Assembly: GCA_902632555.1 (NCBI GenBank)
Contig: CACPCZ010000006.1
Span: forward strand, 1-60,886
Reading direction: 5' to 3'
DNA: 60,886 nt
Source: an uncultured SAR86 cluster bacterium
GTDB taxonomy: Bacteria; Pseudomonadota; Gammaproteobacteria; Magnimaribacterales; D2472
Shown: piece after piece, positions 10,246 through 19,450 of the stretch
Position numbering within the stretch: the first letter of the stretch is position 1
Layout of the letters: each line of letters starts with the position of its first letter
Position numbers and translations under genes: made by a program
Notes under the pieces: model-generated
Told to the model about the DNA's origin: nothing
The model's database searches: none
The model's input: only the letters and a program-made list of their open reading frames with translations

Positions 10246-11337
10246 ATGATTATTGGCGTACCTACAGAAATTAAAAACAATGAAAAAAGAATTGGCCTAA
10301 CACCAGATTCTGTGGCCAGGCTTACAGCTATTGGCCACGAAGTTTTAATTCAAAAAAATGCTGGCGAAAGTATAGGCTTTACCGATGAAGAATATCTTGC
10401 TAATAAAGCTAAAATATTAGATACCGCAGAAGATGTATACAAATCTTCAGAAATGGTAGTAAAAGTCAAAGAGCCTATTCCAGAGGAGTATAAATATTTA
10501 AGAGATAATCTAACGCTATTTACCTATCTCCATTTAGCAGGCGATCCTGAGAATGCAAAAAAAATGATAGATACTGGAGTTACAGGAATTGCATACGAGA
10601 CAGTTACTGCTGATGATGGTTCAATGCCATTACTGGCTCCTATGAGCACTATTGCTGGTCAACTTGCTTTTTTTGTGGGCTCTTATCATCTACTTAAACA
10701 CAATAACGGCAAAGGAGTAATGATAGGTAAATTAGAAGACATCGATCCAAGAGTTGTTTCAGTGATTGGTGCTGGAGTTGCTGGAACTCAATCAATCGCA
10801 AAAGCACTTGAAAATCATGCACATGTAAAAGTAGTGGATTCCTCTCAACAAAAACTTGAAAGTTTAAAGTCCCAATTCGGAACAAATAATATCGAATATA
10901 TACTCTCCAACGAAGAATCAATTCAAGCATCAATTAATGATTCAGATTTAGTAATTGGAAGTGTTTACGTTGTTGGTAAAGAAGCTCCTAGAGTTGTAAC
11001 ACGAGAAATGCTCACTTCGATGAGTCCTGGAACAGTTATGGTGGATGTTTCAATTGACCAAGGCGGATGCTTTGAATCAAGCAGACCAACTACTCATGAT
11101 AAGCCTACATTTGTGGAGAATGATATTGTTCATTATTGCGTCACGAATATGCCTGGCGCAGTTCCTTTAACCGCAACTGAGGCATTAAATAAGGCAACAA
11201 TTTCATATATAGAAGAACTAGCAAACAAAGGAATTGAAAGAGCATTGTCTGAAAATAAGCATTTAAAAAATGGTCTAAATATTCAAGATGGAAATATTAC
11301 ACATCAAGGTGTAAAAGATTCACTAGAAAAAATTTAA
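10246..11337 (+). CDS. ald: Alanine dehydrogenase
   Basis: Ald reversibly oxidises L-alanine to pyruvate and ammonia with NAD+. The 363-residue product starts with the family signature MIIGVPTEIKNNEKRIGLTP. It has the substrate Lys in VKVKEP (about residue 75), the catalytic His in YLHLAGDP (about 96), and the NAD-binding VIGAGVAGTQS (about 173-183). The C-terminus carries NMPGAVPLTATEALNKAT. It is close to the usual 370 residues. The following SDR gene starts 10 bases after its stop with an AGGAG ribosome site, so the two may be co-transcribed. Confidence 0.95.
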   Translation: MIIGVPTEIKNNEKRIGLTPDSVARLTAIGHEVLIQKNAGESIGFTDEEYLANKAKILDTAEDVYKSSEMVVKVKEPIPEEYKYLRDNLTLFTYLHLAGDPENAKKMIDTGVTGIAYETVTADDGSMPLLAPMSTIAGQLAFFVGSYHLLKHNNGKGVMIGKLEDIDPRVVSVIGAGVAGTQSIAKALENHAHVKVVDSSQQKLESLKSQFGTNNIEYILSNEESIQASINDSDLVIGSVYVVGKEAPRVVTREMLTSMSPGTVMVDVSIDQGGCFESSRPTTHDKPTFVENDIVHYCVTNMPGAVPLTATEALNKATISYIEELANKGIERALSENKHLKNGLNIQDGNITHQGVKDSLEKI

Positions 11338-11347
11338 GGAGAAAAGT

Positions 11348-12355
11348 ATGGAGAAAGTTTTAGTAACAGGTGCTACAGGATACATAGGCCTTCATTGCAT
11401 TCATCAGCTTTTAAATCAAGGTTATGCAGTAAATGGCTCTGTAAGGTCACCCGATAGAAAAGATGAAATTTTTCAAGCCTTACAAAATCATAATACTTCA
11501 ACAGAAAATCTAAATATTTTTACTTTTGATTTGAACGATGATGAAGGTTGGGATGAGGGCATGGAAGGATGTGACTATTTACTTCATGTAGCATCTCCGA
11601 TTGCGTTAGAGAACCATGATGAGGATTTTTTTGTAAAACCTGCTGTAGCTGGAGTAAATCGTGCAATGAAGTTTGCAAAAAAACATAACCTTAAGAAAGT
11701 TGTTCTAACATCTTCCGTGGCTGCGATTTATGAAACAATGGAATCTAAGAGCTACTATGACGAAAATGATTGGTCTGATCCGGAAAATCCAGCTATAAGT
11801 CATTATTCAAAAAGTAAAACACTTGCCGAAAGAGCAGCATGGGAGTTTGTAGAGAATGAAAATCATCCCTTTGAATTAGCAGTTATAAATCCTGCATTAG
11901 TAATAGGTCCGTCACTCTCAGGTGATCTTGGAGAATCAAATAAAGCAATTGAAATGGTAGCAACTGGAAAAATGCCAGTTGCCGTTCCTCTTCAATTTGG
12001 TTATGTCGATGTAAGAGATGTTGCCGCAGCCCATATTTTAGCAATGCAAAACCCTTCAAGTAATGGAGAAAGATTTGCTTTAGCTGAGAAAGATTTATGG
12101 TACGGAGATGTTGCTAAAGTTTTAAGGGACAATGGATTTGATAAAGCACCAACTTTAGCTGTTCCAGTCTGGCTTGCAAAAATATTAGCGATTTTTAGTA
12201 AGGAATTAAAACTTGCAGTGCCATACCTTGGTAGATTAAGGAGTGTTAAAAATTCCACAAAAGCAAAAGATATTCTTGGATGGAATCCCAGACCCGCAGA
12301 AGAGTCAATTGTGCAAATTGCTCAACAAATTCAAGACATGGGATTAATTAAATAA
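11348..12355 (+). CDS. Extended SDR, NAD(P)-dependent epimerase/dihydroflavonol-reductase family
   Basis: The 335-residue protein has an N-terminal nucleotide-binding TGATGYIGLHC (from residue 7). The VVLTSSVAAIY block and an active-site HYSKSKTLAE (Tyr near 153, Lys four residues later) follow. INPALVIGPSLSG is typical of the dihydroflavonol reductase/cinnamoyl reductase/3-beta-hydroxysteroid dehydrogenase group. The substrate cannot be read from the sequence. It lies next to a steroid-reductase-like membrane protein and a GMC oxidoreductase, which makes a role with lipid or sterol-like substrates possible but unproven. Confidence 0.88.
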   Translation: MEKVLVTGATGYIGLHCIHQLLNQGYAVNGSVRSPDRKDEIFQALQNHNTSTENLNIFTFDLNDDEGWDEGMEGCDYLLHVASPIALENHDEDFFVKPAVAGVNRAMKFAKKHNLKKVVLTSSVAAIYETMESKSYYDENDWSDPENPAISHYSKSKTLAERAAWEFVENENHPFELAVINPALVIGPSLSGDLGESNKAIEMVATGKMPVAVPLQFGYVDVRDVAAAHILAMQNPSSNGERFALAEKDLWYGDVAKVLRDNGFDKAPTLAVPVWLAKILAIFSKELKLAVPYLGRLRSVKNSTKAKDILGWNPRPAEESIVQIAQQIQDMGLIK

Positions 12356-13097
12356 CTCCAGGAATAATAGCTTTTCTATTTTTTGGATAGTCCTCAAATT
12401 TATTTAAATACCATTTGTGATGAGATATTGCTCTTGGAAATAAATTAGCTATTACCCATATTAAAAAAACTAATCCCGAAATACTCCAAGTAAGAATTGC
12501 CCATCCTAACCATTCTATGATTTCTCCAAAATAATTAGGTGCTGATAAATATTTATATAAAAATGAGTTAGGAATATGATACCCAGGACCTTTTTCTTTT
12601 TTTAAATTGATCATAATGTAATCCGATTTAATATTTATATACATCCCAATTAAAAACAAACTCAAACCTATCATGAAGGTATTGCTAACAAGCCAATCTT
12701 GTGAAAATTGTGTGAAATAGAAAATTCCATAAGCTTGAATACTTACATTAATAATATTAAAGAAAAAGGCAGATGCTGCAATAGATATTGGCATATATGG
12801 ATTAGTCACTTTGATTGCAAATGGATATATAAGAGTCCTGTGTATATAGTGCGTTAACCACAAAATTAAAAAGATAATGTGATAATTTTTAAGCTGATCA
12901 TAGACAAGAATTGCATATAAAATCATGAGAAAAACACAAGGGGATTCCATAACAATCCAACCAAGCCTTGCTGATATTTTTACACCCCATCCATCCTTAA
13001 TATGTCTCCCATATGGAGCGCTCTCAAAAAAAAGATATATAAAAGTAATAACTGCAACAGTTACCCAAATTACCAAAAAGATATAAAAAGAACTCAT
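12348..13097 (-). CDS. Steroid 5-alpha-reductase-like membrane protein (SRD5A/DET2 type)
   Basis: This 249-residue polytopic membrane protein has about six hydrophobic helices. Its C-terminal half matches the 3-oxo-5-alpha-steroid 4-dehydrogenase family closely, with KYLSAPNYFGEIIEWLGWA, ISHHKWYLNKFEDYPKNRK and IIPGVI, plus an upstream YIHRTLIYPF. Known members reduce the delta-4,5 double bond of steroids or related enoyl lipids with NADPH. The resemblance to the eukaryotic DET2/SRD5A branch is stronger than to the DUF1295 group. The natural substrate in this bacterium is unknown. It overlaps the convergent SDR gene by eight bases. Confidence 0.85.
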   Translation of the reverse strand: MSSFYIFLVIWVTVAVITFIYLFFESAPYGRHIKDGWGVKISARLGWIVMESPCVFLMILYAILVYDQLKNYHIIFLILWLTHYIHRTLIYPFAIKVTNPYMPISIAASAFFFNIINVSIQAYGIFYFTQFSQDWLVSNTFMIGLSLFLIGMYINIKSDYIMINLKKEKGPGYHIPNSFLYKYLSAPNYFGEIIEWLGWAILTWSISGLVFLIWVIANLFPRAISHHKWYLNKFEDYPKNRKAIIPGVI

Positions 13098-13177
13098 AAA
13101 ATTTATTTAAAAACAAAGTTTACAGTTTTGGTTCTAAATCTTAAACTAATTAGATAGTTTTTTTGGGGAATTTAAAA

Positions 13178-14857
13178 ATGGAAAAATATGATTTTATTAT
13201 CCTTGGTGCTGGCTCTGCAGGATGCGTACTTGCTAATAGATTAAGCTCTAATCCGGATCATAAAGTTTGTCTTATTGAAGCAGGTTCAAAAGATAGCGAT
13301 CCTAGAATACATATTCCAATAGGTTTTGCATTCCTAGGAGATGGGAGCAAATATAGTTGGAATTATGAAACCGTACCTCAGAAAGAGTTTGAAAAAGAAG
13401 TTGTCACTGAGCCTGTTCAAGAAGTTGTTGATTCAGCAGGTGGAACCCATAAGGTTGAGGCAGAGTCACTTGAACACAGAAAAGGATTTCAACCAAGAGG
13501 AAAGACTCTTGGTGGTTCAAGTTCAATAAATGCAATGTTATATGTTAGAGGTCATAAATGGGATTATGATCATTGGTCAGAATTAGGAAATGAGGGCTGG
13601 TCCTACGATGAGATACTTCCTTATTTTAAAAAAGCTGAGCATAACGAAGTTTTTGATGATGATTATCATGGTCAAAATGGACCTTTAAATGTTTCTAAAA
13701 TTCGTAATCAAAATACGCCTACTGATGATTTTGTTAAAACTGGATCTGAACTATTTGGTTATAATGAGGATTTTAATGGCTCCAATCAAGAGGGAATAGG
13801 GTATTACCAGACAACTCAAAAAGATGGTAAGCGTTGCAGCGCTGCAAAAGCATATCTAGTGCCTGCTTTAGAGAGAGAAAACCTAACTGTAATGACAGAT
13901 ACAAATGTTAATAAAATAATGTTTGAAAACAAAAAAGCTGTTGGAGTAGAGTGTATAGACCAAAATGGGGATGTATTAACAATTAGTGCAGATAAAGAAG
14001 TCATTCTTAGTTCTGGAGCATTTGGTTCGCCACAGATACTTCTTAGATCTGGAGTGGGTCCTTCTGAGGAAATACTGAAACATAATATTGAGCAAATACA
14101 TGAGCTACCCGGAGTTGGTAAGAATCTCCAAGATCATATTGATTATTTATCAGTACATAAATATAACTCTATTGAATTGATTGGCTTCTCTTTAAAATCA
14201 ATTTTTTATAAATTTCCTCTAGAAATTCTTAAATATATTTTTGCAAAGGTTGGTATGTTCACTTCGACTGTGGCCGAAGCAGGTGGTTTTATTAAATCAA
14301 ATGAAGAGAAAACTATACCTGATATTCAATTACATTTTGCTCCTGCAATGGTTATAGATCATGGCAGGACATCAGTTTGGGGTCATGGTTTAAGTTGTCA
14401 TGTTTGCTTATTGAGACCAAAATCTAGAGGGGAGGTGACGTTAAATTCAGCAGATCCTTTTGAAGATCCATTAATAGATCCTAAATTTTTATCTCATCCT
14501 GATGATGTGAAAGATCTTGTTGCAGGTTACAAAAAGATGATGACCATTCTAAATAAAAGCCCTGTTAGCAAATACACAAGCAATCATGTGCAAAGACCAA
14601 TTGACTTGAATGATGATAAAGACATAGAACAGGCAATTAGAGAGGATGCTGATACCGTTTATCATCCAGTTGGTACTTGCAAAATGGGAAGTGATGAAAT
14701 GTCAGTTGTTGATAGTAAGCTTAATGTTCATGGTATTGAGGGTCTAAGAGTTGTAGATGCTTCAATTATGCCTACACTTATTGGTGGTAACACTAACGCA
14801 CCAACGATTATGATTGGTGAAAAAGCCTCAGATATTATATTAGAACATTGGTCCTAA
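13178..14857 (+). CDS. GMC family FAD-dependent oxidoreductase (choline dehydrogenase-like)
   Basis: The 559-residue product starts with an ADP-binding motif FIILGAGSAGCVLANRL (residues 6-22) and has the GMC signature GKTLGGSSSINAMLYVRG (about 108-125). The C-terminal active site is YHPVGTCKMG (His near 494) with GGNTNAPTIMIGEKA. GMC enzymes oxidise alcohols to aldehydes or ketones. An unusual acidic, glutamate-rich insertion (about residues 65-95) lies between the dinucleotide fold and the signature. I chose the ATG at 13178, preceded by GGGGAA, over a TTG at 13163. The substrate is open: choline-like alcohols or lipid alcohols. Confidence 0.92.
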   Translation: MEKYDFIILGAGSAGCVLANRLSSNPDHKVCLIEAGSKDSDPRIHIPIGFAFLGDGSKYSWNYETVPQKEFEKEVVTEPVQEVVDSAGGTHKVEAESLEHRKGFQPRGKTLGGSSSINAMLYVRGHKWDYDHWSELGNEGWSYDEILPYFKKAEHNEVFDDDYHGQNGPLNVSKIRNQNTPTDDFVKTGSELFGYNEDFNGSNQEGIGYYQTTQKDGKRCSAAKAYLVPALERENLTVMTDTNVNKIMFENKKAVGVECIDQNGDVLTISADKEVILSSGAFGSPQILLRSGVGPSEEILKHNIEQIHELPGVGKNLQDHIDYLSVHKYNSIELIGFSLKSIFYKFPLEILKYIFAKVGMFTSTVAEAGGFIKSNEEKTIPDIQLHFAPAMVIDHGRTSVWGHGLSCHVCLLRPKSRGEVTLNSADPFEDPLIDPKFLSHPDDVKDLVAGYKKMMTILNKSPVSKYTSNHVQRPIDLNDDKDIEQAIREDADTVYHPVGTCKMGSDEMSVVDSKLNVHGIEGLRVVDASIMPTLIGGNTNAPTIMIGEKASDIILEHWS

Positions 14858-14861
14858 TTTT

Positions 14862-15173
14862 ATGAGAAGACTTTTATCACTTTTTTTATTTATTTTTTCT
14901 GTATCTCTGTTTTCTGAAGTGGTTATTGATGTAAGAACTCCAGATGAATTTGATGTTGGCCATGTTCAAGGTTCACAAAATATAGAATGGGAAAACATTC
15001 AACAAATACAAGATAGTATAAAAAAAGACGAAAAAATATATCTTTACTGCAGAAGTGGGAATAGATCAGGCAAAGCTACAAAAATTTTAATTGATTTAGG
15101 TTATAAAAATGTTACAAACCTTGGCAGCCTTCAGTCGGCATCAGATTTTCTTGAGTTGAAAATTGTTAAGTAA
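14862..15173 (+). CDS. Exported rhodanese-like protein
   Basis: The 103-residue protein has an N-terminal signal peptide (RRLLSLFLFIFSVSLFS). A single rhodanese domain follows: VVIDVRTPDEFDVGHVQGSQNI and the active-site loop CRSGNRSG (about residues 64-71) with Cys as likely sulfur acceptor. It is probably periplasmic. It starts four bases after the GMC gene stop and is followed 15 bases later by the patatin gene, so these three are likely one operon. Confidence 0.9.
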   Translation: MRRLLSLFLFIFSVSLFSEVVIDVRTPDEFDVGHVQGSQNIEWENIQQIQDSIKKDEKIYLYCRSGNRSGKATKILIDLGYKNVTNLGSLQSASDFLELKIVK

Positions 15174-15188
15174 ACTTCAGATGGTTTA

Positions 15189-16112
15189 ATGAAAAACTTT
15201 TTTAGTTTTTTATCAAAATTTTCAAACAAAAAAATTATATGTTTTGATGGCGGTGGAGTAAGAACTATTGCATCGATAGTTTTTTTAAAAAAACTTGAAG
15301 CTGAAAGTGGTAAAAAAGTTTCTGATATTTTTGATATGTTCATTGGAACTAGCGCTGGTGCATTCAATGCTGCGTGTTTTGCTTATGGTGGATTCACTGC
15401 AGATAAAGTTAAAAGATATTGGTCAAGAAGTTACCTAGATAAAATTATGAGAACATCTTTTTTTTGGGACAAAGCTAGTTTGATTCAAGCAAGACCGAGA
15501 TACGAGAGCGAAGGGAGATTAGAAGTTTTGAAAGAAATTTTTGGTGAAAGCACTCTTAGAGAATCTAATAAACCTTTTTTATCGCTTTGCTATAACATTG
15601 AAACTAGAGAGCATGTAATTCATGACTCAATTAATACACCAGAAATAACTTTTATAGATGCCGTTGCTGCTTCAAGCGCAGCACCAATGTATTTTCCAAC
15701 TTATCAAATGAAAAATAAGTCATGGATGATAGACGGCAGCATCGTCACAAATAACCCCACACTTATTGGTTACCAGTATGCAAAAAAAATTCTTGATAAC
15801 AAAAATATAAAAATATTGAGCATAGGATCGGGACATAATAAAAATAAAATTAGCGGCGAAACCTCCACAAAGTGGGGTGGTGTTGGATGGTTGAGAAACG
15901 ATATTATGGGCATGATGTTAGATTCTGAAATTCATAATGAGATCTCTAGTAATATCTTTAAAGACAACTATCTAAGAATTAATACTCCATTAGGAAAGAT
16001 TAATAAATTTCTTGATGATGATTCAGAAGAAAACCTTGAGAAAATTCATCTAATGGGCATGGAATGGTGGACAGAGTTCGGTGAAGATGCCCTCGAGTTT
16101 ATTGCAAACTAA
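15189..16112 (+). CDS. Patatin-like phospholipase
   Basis: The 307-residue product has the patatin catalytic dyad: an oxyanion glycine run DGGGVRTIASI (about 19-29), the nucleophile elbow GTSAG (about 52-56) and the Asp in IDGSIVTNNP (about 180). Patatins hydrolyse acyl esters of lipids. It lacks a clear signal peptide, so it probably acts in the cytoplasm or at the inner membrane. Patatin nucleases of CBASS defence are related in fold, but no nucleotide cyclase is nearby, so I read this as a housekeeping lipase. Confidence 0.9.
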   Translation: MKNFFSFLSKFSNKKIICFDGGGVRTIASIVFLKKLEAESGKKVSDIFDMFIGTSAGAFNAACFAYGGFTADKVKRYWSRSYLDKIMRTSFFWDKASLIQARPRYESEGRLEVLKEIFGESTLRESNKPFLSLCYNIETREHVIHDSINTPEITFIDAVAASSAAPMYFPTYQMKNKSWMIDGSIVTNNPTLIGYQYAKKILDNKNIKILSIGSGHNKNKISGETSTKWGGVGWLRNDIMGMMLDSEIHNEISSNIFKDNYLRINTPLGKINKFLDDDSEENLEKIHLMGMEWWTEFGEDALEFIAN

Positions 16113-16145
16113 TTATCAATAATACTTATAAATATACATAAATAC

Positions 16146-16176
16146 TTGACATAATATTCTCAAAAAAGTCTAATAA
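16146..16176 (+). promoter_or_regulatory. Possible promoter of the TonB receptor gene
   Basis: TTGACA at 16146-16151 followed by TAATAA near 16171, in the 101-base gap before the receptor start. The spacing of 18-19 bases is slightly long. Confidence 0.45.
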
Positions 16177-16213
16177 CTCTTTTCAATTACACACTAAAAC
16201 CTAGGGGGTTAAC

Positions 16214-19200
16214 GTGAATAAGTACTTATTATCTTTACTGGTGATTTTGCCAGCGTCTCAAGTTGTATTTGCACAAGATACTGATGAAGAAGTTGAAGAA
16301 GTTGTTGTAACTGGCTACAAATCAAGTTTAAAAGATGCAATTGACATTAAAAGAAAAAATGTTGGTGTTGTTGATGCATTAACAGCTGAGGATTTGGGTA
16401 AATTTCCCGATGGAAATTTGGCTGAAGCCTTATCAAGACTTGTCGGTGTAACGACTGAAAGAAGCAATGACGAGGGTACTAAAGTTACTGTTCGTGGTCT
16501 AGGTCCTGAATTTAATTTGGTAACACTCAATGGGAGAACTATGCCAACTGTTCCTCCTCAATACGGCGGTGGAAGATCATTCAATTTTGGGGACATTTCA
16601 TCACATGGTGTTGCTGCAGTTGAAGTTTATAAATCTGCAAATGCAGTTCTTCCATCTGGTGGCTTAGGTTCCACTATTAATATGGTTACAGCAAAGCCAC
16701 TTTTGGCTGATCCGGGTGGATCCGTAAGCATAAGAGCAAACAATCATACAAAAAATGAAAATGGCAAAGATTTAACCCCTGAGCTAGATTTTATATTTAC
16801 CACAAAAGGTGAAATGATGGGTTCAAGTTGGGGTTTTGCAATATCCGGTTCACATCAAGAAAGAAACAACAGGGAAGAAGGCACAAATGAAATAACTTGG
16901 CTTCCCTCTAACGAAAGAAATCATGTACCGGATACAGCTGTAATCACATCAGCGAATACAAGATCTGATGGTGTATTTTTCTACCCTGAATCTTTGGCTT
17001 ATAAATTTAAAGACAATGAAAGCGTTCGAGATAATCTTCAGACAACATTTCAGTGGGAAACTGGAAGGCTTGTAACAACTGTGGATTATACTGTTTCAAG
17101 CACAAGTTTTGATTTTACAGGCATAACGGTAGGTTCATACTTTGCTGGATGGAATACGACTGTAGCATCAATAAATGAAAATGGTGCAGTTATATCAGGT
17201 ACGTCGCTAGCAACTCCTAATGGCGACAGCTGGCAAAATGATTTCGAATATGGAAATTCAGATAACAATAATATTTCTGCTGGAATTAATTTTGATTTTC
17301 AGGTGAATGACAATCTAAATATTTCTCTTGATTATCACGATTCTTCGGCGGCATTTAAAGGTACTCCTGGCGGTACGCAAAATAACATTCTTCAGTTTTC
17401 TAATGGTGCATGGGCTGGATGGGGCTGGTGGCCAGTTCAAGAAGCTTCAGGTTATTTGAGAGAAAGATCATTCGACTTTAATAATAAAGTTGGATCATTA
17501 ACTTGGAACATGGATAAAAATTTCCAGGGAAATCCAATAAATGTTACAGAATTCGACGGAAGTGACATGGGCCCCAGACAAGCATTTTTAAACTATCAAG
17601 AAAGAGAAAGTGAATTAGATCAACTTCAATTGATTGGTGCTTGGGATAATAATGACGAAATATTTATGAGTTCTTTAAAATCAGTTGAATTCGGAATATC
17701 TCAGATGGATACTAAATTTACGAATCAAAAATGGTTCAATCAATTAGTAAATGGAAAGCTTGCTGATGGTGACCCTGTAATGATGACTTATGCATTTATG
17801 CCTGACGGTGTATGGACAAAGAATTATGCACCAGGATATTTAGGATCAGGTACTCCATTTTATTATCTTAATATAAGTAAAGAAGATGCATTGTATTGGT
17901 TTGGAGCTGCTGGAATGCTTGGCGATTTTTCAAGCCAAGATGGTAGTTGGTGGAATAATAACAATACACCTTATCAATGGCCTGCAGAATGTATTGCTCA
18001 GGATGCTGTAGATGCTGATGGTAATCCAAATGGATTAGGTTCTAACGTTGGATACGATGGTAATAGATCAACAACTCGAGGAGTCGTAGATGGTTGTTAC
18101 GGTAGCAGAGATTCAAATGGAATTATTGTTGAAGAACTAAACTCAGTATTCGTTAACTTTAACTTTGAAACTGAAACTGCCTCAGGTATGCCTGTCAGAG
18201 CTCAACTTGGATTGAGATACGAAGAAGAAGAAAGATCATCAACAGCAACAACTGTAGTTCCCACGAATACAGCCTGGAGCTTAGGTGCATTCATGTATGG
18301 TGATAAAGTTGGAGTAGTTACTGCCCCTGTTCAATACACTGGTTTTGGTGAGTCTGATTATTTCCTTCCTAATTTCAATATGACTGTTGAAACTTCTGAG
18401 AATAAAATAATTAGATTTGCAGCCAGCAAAACTATAGCTAGACCTTCCTTAGAGCAGATGGACTCTACAGTCAGTGTTGGTGCTTTTGATTCAAGGTATC
18501 CTCTTACTATTGGTACTGGTAATCCAAACCTTCAACCATATGAGTCTACAAATTTTGATATAGCTTATGAACATTATTATGCAGAAGGCAGCTACTTTGC
18601 TGTTAATTACTTTGTGAAACAGATTGAAGATTATCATGGAGCTGGATTGAACAGCGGGCCATTCAATGGTGTAAGAGATGTAACAGCTGGTCCTAGAGGT
18701 GTTCTAATTGTTCCAGAAAATGATGATGCGTTATGTCAATGGACAGCATCTCAAGGATACTGGGCATGTGGTTGGTCAAATGCATACGATTGGGCATGGT
18801 TAAACAATACTGGCTTTACGTTTGGATGTAATGGTGCGCCAGCATCTGATTGTATACCAGACGCAAATAATGGTAATGCTGTTTTTCTAGGTAATTCTGA
18901 TGATCCTTTTTATATTTTTAATTTAGCTCAACCAGTCAATAAATATAGCGGGGACTTAGATGGTTTCGAAGTTGCTATTCAACATTTATTTGAGAACAAC
19001 TTTGGTGTACTTGCTAATATGACTTTTATTGGCGGAGATACTGATGCAGATAGAGCTGCTCTTGGAGAGCAATTTGCATTACCAGGATTTGGAGATGCAG
19101 CCAATTTATCAGTATTTTATGAAGATGAAAAAATGTCAGTCAGATTGTCATATAACTATAAAGGAGAAACGTATGCTGGTATGGATCAATATAATCCACT

Positions 19201-19390
19201 ATATGTTGTAGAAAGAGCACAAGTTGATCTTAACGCTACATTTAATGCATCGGAAAAAACTCAATTATTTTTTGAAGCAATTAATTTAACAGACTCAGAA
19301 GTAGAACTTTATTCAAGATACGAAGAAATGACTTTCTTATTTCAAGATCACGGACCAATTTATAAAGCTGGTTTCAGATATAAGTTCTAA
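16214..19390 (+). CDS. TonB-dependent outer-membrane receptor (large Caulobacter/Xanthomonas type)
   Basis: The 1058-residue protein has a signal peptide ending at VVFAQ and a likely TonB box in EEVEEVVVTGYKSSL. The plug domain reads LTAEDLGKFPDGNLAEALSRL, VRGLGPEFNLVTLNGRTMP and VEVYKSANAVLPSGGLGSTI. This follows the pattern of the TIGR01782 family, linked to uptake of sugars and other large molecules. The C-terminus ends in a beta-strand with terminal Phe (KAGFRYKF). The extracellular loops are rich in Trp, Asn and Gly. The start is a GTG at 16214 after an AGGGGG ribosome site. The substrate is unknown; a glycan is plausible given the GH3 operon in this window. Confidence 0.94.
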   Translation: MNKYLLSLLVILPASQVVFAQDTDEEVEEVVVTGYKSSLKDAIDIKRKNVGVVDALTAEDLGKFPDGNLAEALSRLVGVTTERSNDEGTKVTVRGLGPEFNLVTLNGRTMPTVPPQYGGGRSFNFGDISSHGVAAVEVYKSANAVLPSGGLGSTINMVTAKPLLADPGGSVSIRANNHTKNENGKDLTPELDFIFTTKGEMMGSSWGFAISGSHQERNNREEGTNEITWLPSNERNHVPDTAVITSANTRSDGVFFYPESLAYKFKDNESVRDNLQTTFQWETGRLVTTVDYTVSSTSFDFTGITVGSYFAGWNTTVASINENGAVISGTSLATPNGDSWQNDFEYGNSDNNNISAGINFDFQVNDNLNISLDYHDSSAAFKGTPGGTQNNILQFSNGAWAGWGWWPVQEASGYLRERSFDFNNKVGSLTWNMDKNFQGNPINVTEFDGSDMGPRQAFLNYQERESELDQLQLIGAWDNNDEIFMSSLKSVEFGISQMDTKFTNQKWFNQLVNGKLADGDPVMMTYAFMPDGVWTKNYAPGYLGSGTPFYYLNISKEDALYWFGAAGMLGDFSSQDGSWWNNNNTPYQWPAECIAQDAVDADGNPNGLGSNVGYDGNRSTTRGVVDGCYGSRDSNGIIVEELNSVFVNFNFETETASGMPVRAQLGLRYEEEERSSTATTVVPTNTAWSLGAFMYGDKVGVVTAPVQYTGFGESDYFLPNFNMTVETSENKIIRFAASKTIARPSLEQMDSTVSVGAFDSRYPLTIGTGNPNLQPYESTNFDIAYEHYYAEGSYFAVNYFVKQIEDYHGAGLNSGPFNGVRDVTAGPRGVLIVPENDDALCQWTASQGYWACGWSNAYDWAWLNNTGFTFGCNGAPASDCIPDANNGNAVFLGNSDDPFYIFNLAQPVNKYSGDLDGFEVAIQHLFENNFGVLANMTFIGGDTDADRAALGEQFALPGFGDAANLSVFYEDEKMSVRLSYNYKGETYAGMDQYNPLYVVERAQVDLNATFNASEKTQLFFEAINLTDSEVELYSRYEEMTFLFQDHGPIYKAGFRYKF

Positions 19391-19408
19391 ACTTTTCATT
19401 AATTTTTA

Positions 19409-19434
19409 AAGAGGGCGTTTAGCCCTCTTATAAT
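19409..19434 (+). terminator. Hairpin after the TonB receptor gene
   Basis: AAGAGGGC/GCCCTCTT stem with loop GTTTA at 19409-19429. The tail is TATAAT rather than a full T run, so it may be a weak terminator; the tail could also serve as a -10 box for the next gene. Confidence 0.6.
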
Positions 19435-19450
19435 GAGATATAATTAAATT

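Noticed and set aside
12348-13097. Isoprenylcysteine methyltransferase or DUF1295 protein
   Set aside because: These are related membrane methyltransferases or reductases in appearance, but the APNYFGEIIEWLGWA and HHKWYLNKFEDYPKNRKA blocks fit the SRD5A/DET2 family better.
15189-16112. CBASS-type patatin effector
   Set aside because: The fold and GTSAG motif fit, but no CD-NTase or other defence gene is adjacent; neighbours are a rhodanese and a GMC oxidoreductase.
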